Source: an uncultured Rikenellaceae bacterium | GTDB lineage: Bacteria > Bacteroidota > Bacteroidia > Bacteroidales > Rikenellaceae | NCBI GenBank assembly: GCA_947054185.1 | Contig: CAMRVW010000017.1 | Location: 1 to 21,487, forward strand | Length of the DNA: 21,487 nucleotides | Direction: 5' to 3' | Shown here: piece after piece, positions 14,259 to 21,487 of the stretch | How positions within the stretch are numbered: position 1 is the first letter of the stretch | Layout of the letters: every line of letters begins with the position of its first letter | The notes under the pieces: model-generated | What the model was told of the DNA's origin: nothing | Database searches by the model: none | What the model saw: the letters and a program-made list of their open reading frames with translations, nothing else | Position numbers and translations under genes: made by a program

Positions 14259-15599
14259 TTATCGTTTGCGCATCATGCCGGGAAGACCGCCACGCATAAG
14301 GTTTTTGGCGCCTCCCCCCGAGACCATCTTCATCATCTTGCGGGTCTGGTCAAACTGCTTTAACAGCCTGTTAAGCTCGGTAAGAGGGCGACCCGCTCCC
14401 TGGGCTATGCGTTTGCGGCGCGAGGCGTCTATGATGGAGGGATGTGCGCGCTCCTCAGGTGTCATGGAGTAAATCATGGCCTCGGTATATTTGAACATAT
14501 CGTCGTCTATGTCGAGGTCTTTGACGGCATTGCCCACACCGGGTATCATGCCCACCAGGTCTTTGATGTTGCCCATCTTTTTTATCTGGGCTATCTGGGC
14601 CAGGAAGTCGTCGAAGCCGAACTCGTCTTTGCGCAACTTGCGTTCGAGCCTCTTGGCCTCCTCCATATCGAACTGCTCCTGGGCGCGCTCCACGAAGGTG
14701 ACGATGTCGCCCATACCCAATATGCGGTCGGCCATACGCTCGGGATGGAACACCTCGAAGGTGTCGACCTTCTCGCCGCTGCTGACGAACTTAAGGGGCT
14801 TGTCGACCACCGAGCGTATAGATATGGCCGCACCGCCGCGCGTGTCGCCGTCGAGCTTGGTGAGCACCACGCCGTCGAAGTCGAGACGGTCGTTAAACTC
14901 CTTGGCCGTGTTGACGGCATCCTGACCCGTCATGGCGTCGACCACGAAGAGTGTCTCAGAGGGAGCGAGGGCGGCTTTAAGGGCGGCAATCTCGTCCATC
15001 ATCCGGTTGTCGACGGCAAGACGACCCGCAGTGTCAACCACAAGAACATTGCAGCCGGCGTTGCGGGCGGCGGCGACAGCATTTTTGGCTATCGTCACAG
15101 CGTCGGTGTTGCCATCTTCGGCATATATCTCGGCACCTATCTGTCCGGCCAACACGCGCAACTGCTCTATGGCGGCGGGACGGTAAACGTCGCATGCAGC
15201 CACCATGACGCGGCGTCCGCGTTTGCTTTTGAGCATATTGGCCAGCTTGGCCGTGAAGGTGGTCTTACCCGAACCCTGAAGACCGGCAATGAGCACAACG
15301 GCAGGGTTGCCGTCGATATTGATGTCGGCAGAACGGCCGCCCATAAGCTCGGCCAGCTCGTCACGCACTATTTTGGTCATCATCTGGCCCGGCTTGACGC
15401 TCTTGAGCACATCGCTGCCCAATGCCTTGGACTTTACCTGGTCGGTAAACGACTTGGCGACCTTATAGTTGACGTCGGCATCTATCAGCGCACGACGTAT
15501 CTCTTTAAGCGACTCGGCAACATTTATCTCGGTGATGCGACCCTCGCCTTTGAGTATCTTAAACGACCTCTCGAGTTTGTCAGTTAAATTTTCAAACAT
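14259..15599 (-). CDS. ffh: Signal recognition particle protein Ffh
   Basis: Ffh binds the SRP RNA and signal peptides of nascent inner-membrane proteins and delivers ribosomes to FtsY. The 446-residue protein shows the N domain (1-95) and a G domain with GLQGSGKTT (106-114), CDVYRPAA (136-143), DTAGR (189-193) and TKLDGD (247-252). A Met-rich M domain runs from about 310 to the end, with MIPGVGN and a C-terminal GLPGMMRKR. It is the first gene of the ffh-folD-der unit. Its promoter lies about 270 nt upstream, leaving an unusually long leader. Confidence 0.98.
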   Translation of the reverse strand: MFENLTDKLERSFKILKGEGRITEINVAESLKEIRRALIDADVNYKVAKSFTDQVKSKALGSDVLKSVKPGQMMTKIVRDELAELMGGRSADINIDGNPAVVLIAGLQGSGKTTFTAKLANMLKSKRGRRVMVAACDVYRPAAIEQLRVLAGQIGAEIYAEDGNTDAVTIAKNAVAAARNAGCNVLVVDTAGRLAVDNRMMDEIAALKAALAPSETLFVVDAMTGQDAVNTAKEFNDRLDFDGVVLTKLDGDTRGGAAISIRSVVDKPLKFVSSGEKVDTFEVFHPERMADRILGMGDIVTFVERAQEQFDMEEAKRLERKLRKDEFGFDDFLAQIAQIKKMGNIKDLVGMIPGVGNAVKDLDIDDDMFKYTEAMIYSMTPEERAHPSIIDASRRKRIAQGAGRPLTELNRLLKQFDQTRKMMKMVSGGGAKNLMRGGLPGMMRKR

Positions 15600-15865
15600 A
15601 TATCGAATATCATTATTTTTACGAACACCGCCCCCTCACACCTGTCGACACACAAAAGGCCCTGCCCTCCCCTGCCGACCCTCACACGAAAAGGCTTACC
15701 CGCAGGAAAAACGCCGAACGGCAAAGGATTGCGCAACAGCAAAGGCACATTTGCCGGCAACCTTACAAAGTCTCAGCAACATGCCGGCCCCGTTCCCTGC
15801 CCCACCCTTTCACCACAACCTTGCAAAGATGCGATTACCGCAACGGGCAAAGAGTTTCACGGATG
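15600..15865 (-). promoter_or_regulatory. Long ffh leader with repeated TTTGC cores
   Basis: There is no gene here. The minus-strand leader carries five CTTTG(C/T) cores, at 15721, 15739, 15765, 15823 and 15847 (plus-strand GCAAAG or ACAAAG). Most are followed by a GTTG-like word. None of the five has the full TTG-N20-TAnnTTTG promoter pattern. No riboswitch motif was recognised. Confidence 0.4.
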
Positions 15866-15896
15866 CAAAGATATAAAAATCAGAGTGCAGAACCAA
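15866..15896 (-). promoter_or_regulatory. Bacteroidota promoter of ffh-folD-der
   Basis: On the minus strand TTG (15894-15896) is followed after 20 nt by TATCTTTG (15866-15873). It lies in the gap between the xseB stop and ffh, giving the ffh unit its own promoter, with a start near 15858. Confidence 0.75.
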
Positions 15897-15995
15897 ACAA
15901 GAGGCGTTTGCTCACAGCGACCACAATATAAAACATATCGCATACCCCTCTGTCACGCAGGCCCTCCAATCACACGAAAGTTATCGGAGAAGGCG

Positions 15996-16193
15996 CTATT
16001 GCTCTTTGAATATCTCGTCGACCTGCTGGCGTGCGGCGGTAAGTTTGCCACGGCACAACGATATCAGCCCGGTGGCCCGTTTGACCTCCGCCGACAGCTC
16101 GTCTATATCCAACTCTTCGTTATTGAGGCGCTCCAAGATGCTCTCCAGCTGCTCCATGGCCTGCCCGTAACTCAATTTATCTTCTGCCTTCAT
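15996..16193 (-). CDS. xseB: Exonuclease VII small subunit
   Basis: XseB is the small, helical subunit of exonuclease VII, which degrades single-stranded DNA from both ends; several copies bind one XseA. The 65-residue protein has the usual pattern: SYGQAMEQLESILERLNNEE, then LDIDELSAEVKRATGLI and a helix ending CRGKLTAARQQVDEI. The length is normal. Its ATG overlaps the xseA stop by 4 nt, so translation is coupled. It is the last gene of the argS-xseA-xseB run. Confidence 0.95.
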   Translation of the reverse strand: MKAEDKLSYGQAMEQLESILERLNNEELDIDELSAEVKRATGLISLCRGKLTAARQQVDEIFKEQ

Positions 16194-17599
16194 TGTATGA
16201 TGTTTTTACTCACATTACTAACCACCGCATTCAAAACACCGTCTGCGAGGGTCACTTCAACATTATCGCCCACTGACGCATCGTCCACCGAGCGCAACGA
16301 ACGCCCGCCACGGCGCACCATGCCATAACCCAACGCAAATATGCGTCGCGGGTCGAACGCCTCCACCCTTCGGCTCACACGCTCCAAGAGGGCATCGCCA
16401 CCGTCGAGCGACTTGTATGCCGCCGTCTTCAAGCGCGACTCGGCCGACACCAGAGCCTTGCCGCACACATCGGCTTGACGCTGCCATGCCGCCCTCACAT
16501 CGTCCAACCCGGCGGCCACGGCCTTGAGACAGTTGTCAATATAGCGCAACGCATCGCGCTCTATCATCACCTCGGCACGGTCAAGCGCCCTTGTCTGCAT
16601 GGCTATCGACTCGTCGGTCTTGCGGCGCAAAAAGTGCGACAGGGCATCTATATGCTCACGTTCGCGCTCGAAGGCATCGCGCATGGTCATACGCAGGAAC
16701 TCGGCCGCCGACTCCAGCCCCTCATCGAAGCGGCGCATCTCGTCTATGAAAAAGCGAGCCGCCGCCGTCGGTGTCTTGACCGACCTGAAAGCCACCATGT
16801 CGACCACAGAGACATCTTTGTCGTGGCCGATGCCTGCCACCACCGGCAGACTCATGCGAGCCACGGCCGCGGCAAGCGAGTAACCGTCAAAGCAAGACAG
16901 GTCGGTGACAGAGCCGCCGCCCCTTATTATCACGACCGCATCGAACATATCACTCCGCAGCTCTATCTGCTCGAGAGCCGCCATGACGGAAGCCTCGGCC
17001 CCGGCACCCTGCATGACGGCGCCGAAGAGGGTGACATGGAAACGATAGCCATACTCGTTAGACTCCAGCTCACGCATGAAATCGCGATAGCCCGCCGCCT
17101 TATCGGACGACACCACCGCCACACGCTGCATCACCAAGTGGGCTTCGAGCGAACCGTTGAGCTCGTAAAGGCCATCCTGCCTAAGTCGCTCGATGGTGAG
17201 GTTTCTTTGCCTCTGCATCTGCCCGACGGTGTATGTGGGGTCTATATCTTTGACATACAGAGATATGCCATACACCTCATGATAGTTTACCTTGGCATAC
17301 ATGAGCACCCTCATGCCGGCGTCCAACTCCATGCCCGAGTCGGCCTCGAAGCGGCCCGTAACCCTGTCGACATCATTGGCCCATATAACGCCTTTCATGG
17401 TGGCTGTGGGCGAGTCTTCGCCTTCGGGCCTGTCGACAAGTTCGAGATAGCAATGGCCCGTGTTGTTGACCTTAAGGTCGTTGATCTCGGCTATGACCCA
17501 GAGCCATCCGCCCCACGCCCGCGACAGTGTCGCCTTTATGCCCTGCTGGAGCTCGGTGAGCGTTATATGCCTCAACGAGTGCGCCAATATACCTGCCAT
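16190..17599 (-). CDS. xseA: Exonuclease VII large subunit
   Basis: XseA is the catalytic subunit of exonuclease VII, active in mismatch repair and processing of single-stranded DNA. The 469-residue protein starts with an OB-fold (about 8-120), including WVIAEINDLKVNNTGHCYLE. A catalytic core follows, with IIRGGGSVTDL (224-234), GIGHDKDVSVVDMVAF (256-271) and KTPTAAA (275-281). Long coiled-coil helices fill about 285-410, and a short C-terminal segment has FALGYGMVRRGGRSL. It starts 1 bp after the argS stop and overlaps xseB by 4 nt. Confidence 0.97.
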   Translation of the reverse strand: MAGILAHSLRHITLTELQQGIKATLSRAWGGWLWVIAEINDLKVNNTGHCYLELVDRPEGEDSPTATMKGVIWANDVDRVTGRFEADSGMELDAGMRVLMYAKVNYHEVYGISLYVKDIDPTYTVGQMQRQRNLTIERLRQDGLYELNGSLEAHLVMQRVAVVSSDKAAGYRDFMRELESNEYGYRFHVTLFGAVMQGAGAEASVMAALEQIELRSDMFDAVVIIRGGGSVTDLSCFDGYSLAAAVARMSLPVVAGIGHDKDVSVVDMVAFRSVKTPTAAARFFIDEMRRFDEGLESAAEFLRMTMRDAFEREREHIDALSHFLRRKTDESIAMQTRALDRAEVMIERDALRYIDNCLKAVAAGLDDVRAAWQRQADVCGKALVSAESRLKTAAYKSLDGGDALLERVSRRVEAFDPRRIFALGYGMVRRGGRSLRSVDDASVGDNVEVTLADGVLNAVVSNVSKNIIQ

Positions 17600-17600
17600 A

Positions 17601-19385
17601 TCACATTCTCTCAGGCACCTCTATGCCGAGCAACGACAACGCCCCGGCCAACAACGTCGAGGTAAACGAGGCGATGGCAAGACGCGAAGCGCGCACCGCA
17701 GGGTCATCCTCTTTGATGAACGAGAAGTCGTGATAGTATTGGTTGAACTCCTTGGCCAGATCATAACAATATGCAGCCACCACCGACGGCGACATGGCTG
17801 CAGCGGCATCGCGCACCACATTCTCGAAGTCGTTGATGAGCTTTATGAGCTCCACCTCTTTGGGGGCGGGCACAAACGAACTGTCGACACCCGCGGGCAC
17901 CTCTATGCCCATGCTCCCGGCCTTGCGCAACACCGACCTGATGCGCGCATAGGTGTATTGTATGAAAGGGCCCGTGTTGCCGTTGAAGTCTATCGACTCC
18001 TGCGGATTGAAAAGCATGGTCTTCTTGGGGTCGACTTTGAGTATGAAATACTTAAGAGCGCCCATGCCCACCTTGCGGGCTATCTCCATGGCCTCGTCAT
18101 CGCTGTAACCGTCGAGTTTGCCCATCTGCTTGGACATGTCGTAAGCGGTCGACACCATCTCGGCGATAAGGTCGTCGGCATCGACAACGGTGCCCTCGCG
18201 CGACTTCATCTTGCCGTTGGGAAGCTCGACCATGCCGTAAGAGAGGTGGTATATATTATCGGCCCAGTCATAACCCAACTTTTTGAGTATCAGCTTGAGC
18301 ACCTGGAAGTGATAGTTCTGCTCGTTGCCAACCACATATATCATCTTGTCGAAGCCGAACTCATTGTGACGGCTCAGGGCCGTACCCATGTCCTGCGTCA
18401 TATATACAGAGGTGCCGTCGCCACGCAGAAGCAGCTTTTCATCCAACCCGTCAGAGGTGAGGTCTATCCACACCGAGTTGTCGTCGCGGCGGTAAAAGAC
18501 ACCTTTGGCAAGACCCTCCTCAACAAGCTCCTTACCGAGCAGATAGGTCTGAGACTCATAATATATCTTGTCGAAAGAGACGCCCATGTCGGCATAGGTC
18601 TTGTCGAAGCCCTCATAGACCCAGCCGTTCATGCGCTCCCATAGAGCATACACCTCGGGGTCTTTGGCCTCCCACTTGCGCAACATCTCTTGCGCCTGTT
18701 TCATCACGGGGGCCTCCTTTTTGGCCTCTTCTTCGCTCATGCCGCCGGACATCAGCTCTTTGACCTGATTTTTATACTCCGCGTCGAAAGCCACATAATA
18801 TTTGCCCACCAGATGGTCGCCCTTCATGCCCGAGCTTTGGGGCGTCTCACCGCCCGAGAAGAGCTGCCATGCCAGCATGGACTTGCATATATGCACTCCC
18901 CTGTCGTTCACCAGGTTGACCTTGAAAACATTGCCACCGGCGGCCTCCAAGATGCGCGACACCGAGTAACCCAGCAGATTGTTGCGCACATGGCCCAGGT
19001 GAAGCGGTTTATTGGTATTGGGCGATGAGTATTCGACCATAACGCGGCTGTCGCCCTTGGGACAGAAACCGAAGCCCTGCTTGACGGCTATGCCGCAGAA
19101 AAGGTCGCGCCAGAACGAAGTGGCAAGGCTCATGTTAAGGAAGCCTTTGACCACATTGAATGACTCCACCTCGGGGCACATCTCGCATATTTTGCGTCCC
19201 ACCTCTTCGGCAGTGAGCTCGGGAGATTTGCGGCTTTGCCTGAGAAACGGGAAGACCACCAGCGTGTAATCGCCCTCAAACTCCTTGCGCGTCTTTTGCA
19301 CCTGCACCGTGTCGGCAGCGACATCGCCGTAAAGAGACCTGAGTGCCTCCAGCGCGCACGACGATATGTGATTTTCTATATTCAT
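17601..19385 (-). CDS. argS: Arginyl-tRNA synthetase
   Basis: ArgS charges tRNA-Arg and is a class I synthetase. The 594-residue protein has an N-terminal additional domain (1-105) and the HIGH-type motif HLGH (129-132) in NTNKPLHLGHVRNN. GKMKSREGTVVDADDL (391-406) stands at the KMSKS position; this motif is naturally loose in ArgS. A C-terminal DALR anticodon-binding region begins near TGPFIQYTYARIRSVLR. The frame is open 51 bases further upstream, but the ATG at 19385 (MNIENHISSC) fits the family and lies just after the promoter. It heads argS-xseA-xseB and is divergent from dusB. Confidence 0.98.
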   Translation of the reverse strand: MNIENHISSCALEALRSLYGDVAADTVQVQKTRKEFEGDYTLVVFPFLRQSRKSPELTAEEVGRKICEMCPEVESFNVVKGFLNMSLATSFWRDLFCGIAVKQGFGFCPKGDSRVMVEYSSPNTNKPLHLGHVRNNLLGYSVSRILEAAGGNVFKVNLVNDRGVHICKSMLAWQLFSGGETPQSSGMKGDHLVGKYYVAFDAEYKNQVKELMSGGMSEEEAKKEAPVMKQAQEMLRKWEAKDPEVYALWERMNGWVYEGFDKTYADMGVSFDKIYYESQTYLLGKELVEEGLAKGVFYRRDDNSVWIDLTSDGLDEKLLLRGDGTSVYMTQDMGTALSRHNEFGFDKMIYVVGNEQNYHFQVLKLILKKLGYDWADNIYHLSYGMVELPNGKMKSREGTVVDADDLIAEMVSTAYDMSKQMGKLDGYSDDEAMEIARKVGMGALKYFILKVDPKKTMLFNPQESIDFNGNTGPFIQYTYARIRSVLRKAGSMGIEVPAGVDSSFVPAPKEVELIKLINDFENVVRDAAAAMSPSVVAAYCYDLAKEFNQYYHDFSFIKEDDPAVRASRLAIASFTSTLLAGALSLLGIEVPERM

Positions 19386-19409
19386 AACAAAAACTTTTTC
19401 CTTTGGCTG

Positions 19410-19440
19410 CAAAGATACGAATAAGCCGAGAGGCAAACAA
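19410..19440 (-). promoter_or_regulatory. Bacteroidota promoter of argS-xseA-xseB
   Basis: On the minus strand TTG (19438-19440) is followed after 20 nt by TATCTTTG (19410-19417). Transcription would start near 19403, about 17 nt before the argS ATG. Confidence 0.8.
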
Positions 19441-19513
19441 ATTTTATTTGTTTGTCCGAGGCGAAGTATCTAAGGCGACAGCCAACGACTCTCTTCTTTT
19501 GGGTCTTTCACAT

Positions 19514-19544
19514 TTGCGCAGAGCCGCAAAATTTAATTACTTTG
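19514..19544 (+). promoter_or_regulatory. Bacteroidota promoter of dusB
   Basis: TTG (19514-19516) is followed after 20 nt by TTACTTTG (19537-19544), one mismatch from TAnnTTTG. Transcription would start near 19552, about 26 nt before the dusB ATG. It is divergent from the argS promoter 74 bp away. Confidence 0.65.
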
Positions 19545-19577
19545 CCCCGCAAACACAAAGTCAACACCATTCCGCAC

Positions 19578-20597
19578 ATGAAGATAAGAGACATCGCATA
19601 CCCTTCCAACCCGCTCTTTCTGGCTCCCATGGAGGATGTAACCGACCCGTCGTTCCGCATAGTATGCAAAGATTTCGGCGCCGACATGGTATACACCGAG
19701 TTCATATCGGCCGACGGACTGATACGCGACGGAGGTAAATCGGTGGCCAAGCTCGACATTTACGACAACGAGCGTCCTGTCGGCATACAGATATACGGCA
19801 ATCAGGTGGAGCCCATGGTGGAGGCGGCCTTACGTGCCGAGGCGGCAGGTCCCGAACTGATAGACATAAACTTCGGATGTCCGGTCAAGAAGATAGCAGG
19901 GCGCGGCGCCGGATCGGGCATGATGCGCAACGTGCCTCTGATGGTTCAGATAACAGAAGCCGTGGTCAAGGCCGTCAAACTGCCGGTGACCGTCAAGACG
20001 CGTTTGGGATGGGACATGGAGAGCATAAACATTGAGGAGGTGGCCATGCGCCTGCAAGATGTCGGCATCGAGGCGCTGACCATACACGGACGCACACGCG
20101 CCCAGATGTACTCGGGAGAGGCCGACTGGAGCCTAATAGCGGCTGTCAAGAACAACCCTCGCATAACCATACCGATAATAGGCAACGGCGACATAGACTC
20201 TCCGCAGAAGGCCAAGCAGGCTTTTGACCGTTACGGTGTCGACGCCGTGATGATAGGGCGCGCAACGTATGGCCGCCCGTGGATATTCCGCGAGATAAAA
20301 CATTACTTGCAGACAGGCCGGCTGATGACACAACCGTCCGTATCGGAGCGGGTCGACCTGGCCAAGCATCACCTCGAACGTTCCATTGCCTTCAAGGGGG
20401 AACGGGTCGGCATATTCGAGATGAGGCGCCATCTTAGCTGTTACTTCAAAGGGTTGCCCTCGTTCAAGGAGATGCGTCTGAAGCTCGTGACAGCAACGGA
20501 ACCCGACGCCGTTTACTCACTGCTCGACCAGATAAAAGAGCGATGGGGAGACTCCGACATGTCAGCACAAACGCCCGAGAACATCCTGGCCCGCTGA
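19578..20597 (+). CDS. dusB: tRNA-dihydrouridine synthase
   Basis: Dus enzymes use FMN and NADPH to reduce uridines in the tRNA D-loop to dihydrouridine. The 339-residue protein has LAPMEDVTDPSFR (15-27) and DINFGCPVKK (96-105) with the catalytic Cys101. GRGAGSGMM (108-116), LTIHGRTRAQMYSGEADW, IPIIGNGDI and DAVMIGRATYGRPWIF, typical of the FMN phosphate site, follow in order. The frame is open 126 bases further upstream; the ATG at 19578 (MKIRDIAYPSNP) is chosen because it fits the family and follows a promoter. The sequence looks DusB-like, but the exact paralogue is not certain. Terminator-like hairpins follow. Confidence 0.95.
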   Translation: MKIRDIAYPSNPLFLAPMEDVTDPSFRIVCKDFGADMVYTEFISADGLIRDGGKSVAKLDIYDNERPVGIQIYGNQVEPMVEAALRAEAAGPELIDINFGCPVKKIAGRGAGSGMMRNVPLMVQITEAVVKAVKLPVTVKTRLGWDMESINIEEVAMRLQDVGIEALTIHGRTRAQMYSGEADWSLIAAVKNNPRITIPIIGNGDIDSPQKAKQAFDRYGVDAVMIGRATYGRPWIFREIKHYLQTGRLMTQPSVSERVDLAKHHLERSIAFKGERVGIFEMRRHLSCYFKGLPSFKEMRLKLVTATEPDAVYSLLDQIKERWGDSDMSAQTPENILAR

Positions 20598-20671
20598 CAA
20601 GCCGGGTGCGGTTATGGTTTGCCGGCACTGCCGTTTTTGCCGGTACTGCCTCCGGCGGCCCTTCCGGGGGA

Positions 20672-20691
20672 GGGGTCTCGGACCCCGTTTT
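20672..20691 (+). terminator. Candidate dusB terminator
   Basis: GGGGTC (20672-20677) pairs with GACCCC (20681-20686) around a 3-nt loop, followed by GTTTT. It lies 75 nt after the dusB stop. The T tract is short, so efficiency is doubtful. Confidence 0.55.
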
Positions 20692-20710
20692 GAGATATTG
20701 AGGAACTACT

Positions 20711-20783
20711 AATGAGTAATTACGTCTGTTTCATAAATGTATTTCGACAATACGTCTTACTCATTTATGAAACAGACGTTTTT
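20711..20783 (+). terminator. Long hairpin terminator with a competing alternative pairing
   Basis: ACGTCTGTTTCATAAATG (20722-20739) pairs perfectly over 18 bp with 20762-20779, and a run of five T residues (20779-20783) ends the structure, as in a strong terminator. A second exact pairing, AATGAGTAA (20711-20719) with TTACTCATT (20757-20765), would use the first four bases of the 3' terminator arm. A small GTATT/AATAC hairpin (20739-20743 with 20749-20753) lies inside. The two folds cannot both form, as in an attenuator. Confidence 0.7.
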
Positions 20784-20911
20784 GGCCCTGGAGTTGAATG
20801 CCTAAAGGATGTCAAACAGGGGCCATGAACTCTCGCGTAAAGGGTGCGGAGGCATAGCAGACAACAATAAACAGAAACAGTGCGGCAAAATATCGGCGGG
20901 CGTTTCTCATG

Positions 20912-21425
20912 CTGTGGCGGGCCGACCGCTCGGTTGCGCATGAAACGTCACTCTTGGCGTGACGGAGAGCGGCGCGGAGCCTGCGGAGGGCTAAGTCGTG
21001 GAGGTAATGGGCGGTGTGGCGGGATTGAGTCGTTGCGGCATATATTACTCTGCGGAGTGCGGCCCTCCGTTTGCGGAGGCTCCGGGCCGCTCGGGACTCC
21101 TTGGGTCGTCCCGTTACAAGGAATTTGTGCTTACGTCACACTTCGTGTGTCGGGTATAAGGAAGAGTGTGCGGTTTTCGTTACACTCAGACCGCAGGTCG
21201 GCCGCATAGGACGCGGAGGTCGAGGGCGTGATGATGGTCGGGCGTGATGCGTGAAAGATACGGGTGGCACCTCGGGTTGGCCGGTATGTGCTTTTAGCCT
21301 GTCGGAGCTTCGGGCCGAGCCTGGGGGCCAAGGCGTGGAGATAATGGGCGGTGAGGAGGTATCTTAGTCACTGCGGATATAATATTGCTCTGCGGTGTAC
21401 GGGCCTAGTGCCTCGTCCGCCATGC
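20912..21425 (+). repeat. GC-rich compound repeat, copy D plus tail module E
   Basis: This is the second full-length copy of the compound repeat at 11221-11730. The left flank GGTTGCGCATGAAACGT matches GGTTGCGCGAGGAACGT. Module D (20961-21194) closely follows copy A, including the 41-nt hairpin segment missing from copy B. The middle has GGTCGGCCGCAT (21197-21208) and GGTGGCACCT, and tail module E starts CGGAGCTTCGGGCCGAG (21303) and holds CTTAGTCACTGC and ATATAATATTGCTCTGCGG. No gene is supported within it. The remaining 62 bases to the window end are GC-rich, with a GGCGCGAAA word also related to 11790-11800. Confidence 0.8.
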
Positions 21426-21487
21426 CATGACGGCGCGAAAGCCTGTCGGGGATTGCCTGCCCACCGCGAAGTGCGCCCGTTGCACTT

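Noticed and set aside
14442..15587. Plus-strand frame of 381 codons opposite ffh
   Set aside because: Ffh on the minus strand is unmistakable; the opposite frame is a codon-bias shadow.
17601..19385. ArgS lacking a classical KMSKS motif
   Set aside because: A relaxed KMSKS motif is normal in many arginyl-tRNA synthetases; GKMKSREG fills the role, so this is not an anomaly.
20722..20779. Insertion-sequence terminal inverted repeats
   Set aside because: The 18-bp arms enclose only 22 nt and are followed by a T tract, which fits a terminator better; no flanking target duplication was seen.
20880..21209. Plus-strand frame sharing a 25-residue stretch with one at 11037-11315
   Set aside because: The similarity follows from the conserved DNA repeat. 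Differences between copies are not synonymous, and a third copy has a 41-nt deletion in this stretch.

Overview
The window looks like an ordinary Bacteroidales (Bacteroidota) chromosome. Three things point that way: repeated promoter sites of the Bacteroidota type (TTG, 19-20 nt, TAnnTTTG), the absence of clear Shine-Dalgarno sequences at most starts, and the kind of housekeeping proteins encoded (YicC, Gmk, NadD, HemH, Der, FolD, Ffh, XseAB, ArgS, Dus). I cannot assign a family or genus from the sequence alone.

Layout, left to right. Positions 1-120 hold what may be the 3' end of a CCA-ending RNA, followed by a terminator. A minus-strand tRNA-Cys comes next. Positions 617-3087 hold a plus-strand group: a PD-(D/E)XK nuclease-like protein, an unrecognised protein with two C-terminal membrane segments, and a secreted PepSY-like protein. 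Then come tRNA-Arg(UCU) with its terminator and a plus-strand housekeeping run: yicC, gmk, nadD, a small TPR protein, hemH, and a membrane-anchored endonuclease/exonuclease/phosphatase protein. gmk/nadD and TPR/hemH share ATGA overlaps. A convergent minus-strand gene for a long-chain acyl-CoA ligase follows, with a promoter about 220 nt upstream of its start.

From 10746 to 11930 there is no believable gene. Most of this stretch is a GC-rich repeat family. Minus-strand genes follow in two units: ffh-folD-der, ending in a strong terminator at 11939-11969, and argS-xseA-xseB. dusB is divergent from argS, with both promoters visible between them. After dusB come two hairpins and a second large copy of the GC-rich repeat that runs to the window end.

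The protein genes are mostly core functions: translation and secretion (argS, dusB, ffh, der), nucleotide and cofactor supply (gmk, nadD, folD, hemH), DNA repair (xseAB) and RNA turnover (yicC). The most unusual content is non-coding. A compound repeat of about 510 bp occurs twice, 9.7 kb apart in the same orientation, plus an extra copy of its first half. It is built from related modules with a short AT-rich promoter-like core and conserved hairpins, and its copies differ by a frame-breaking 41-nt deletion, so it is unlikely to code for protein. A hairpin with two mutually exclusive pairings lies just before the second copy. Everything here was read by eye; no database or folding program was run.
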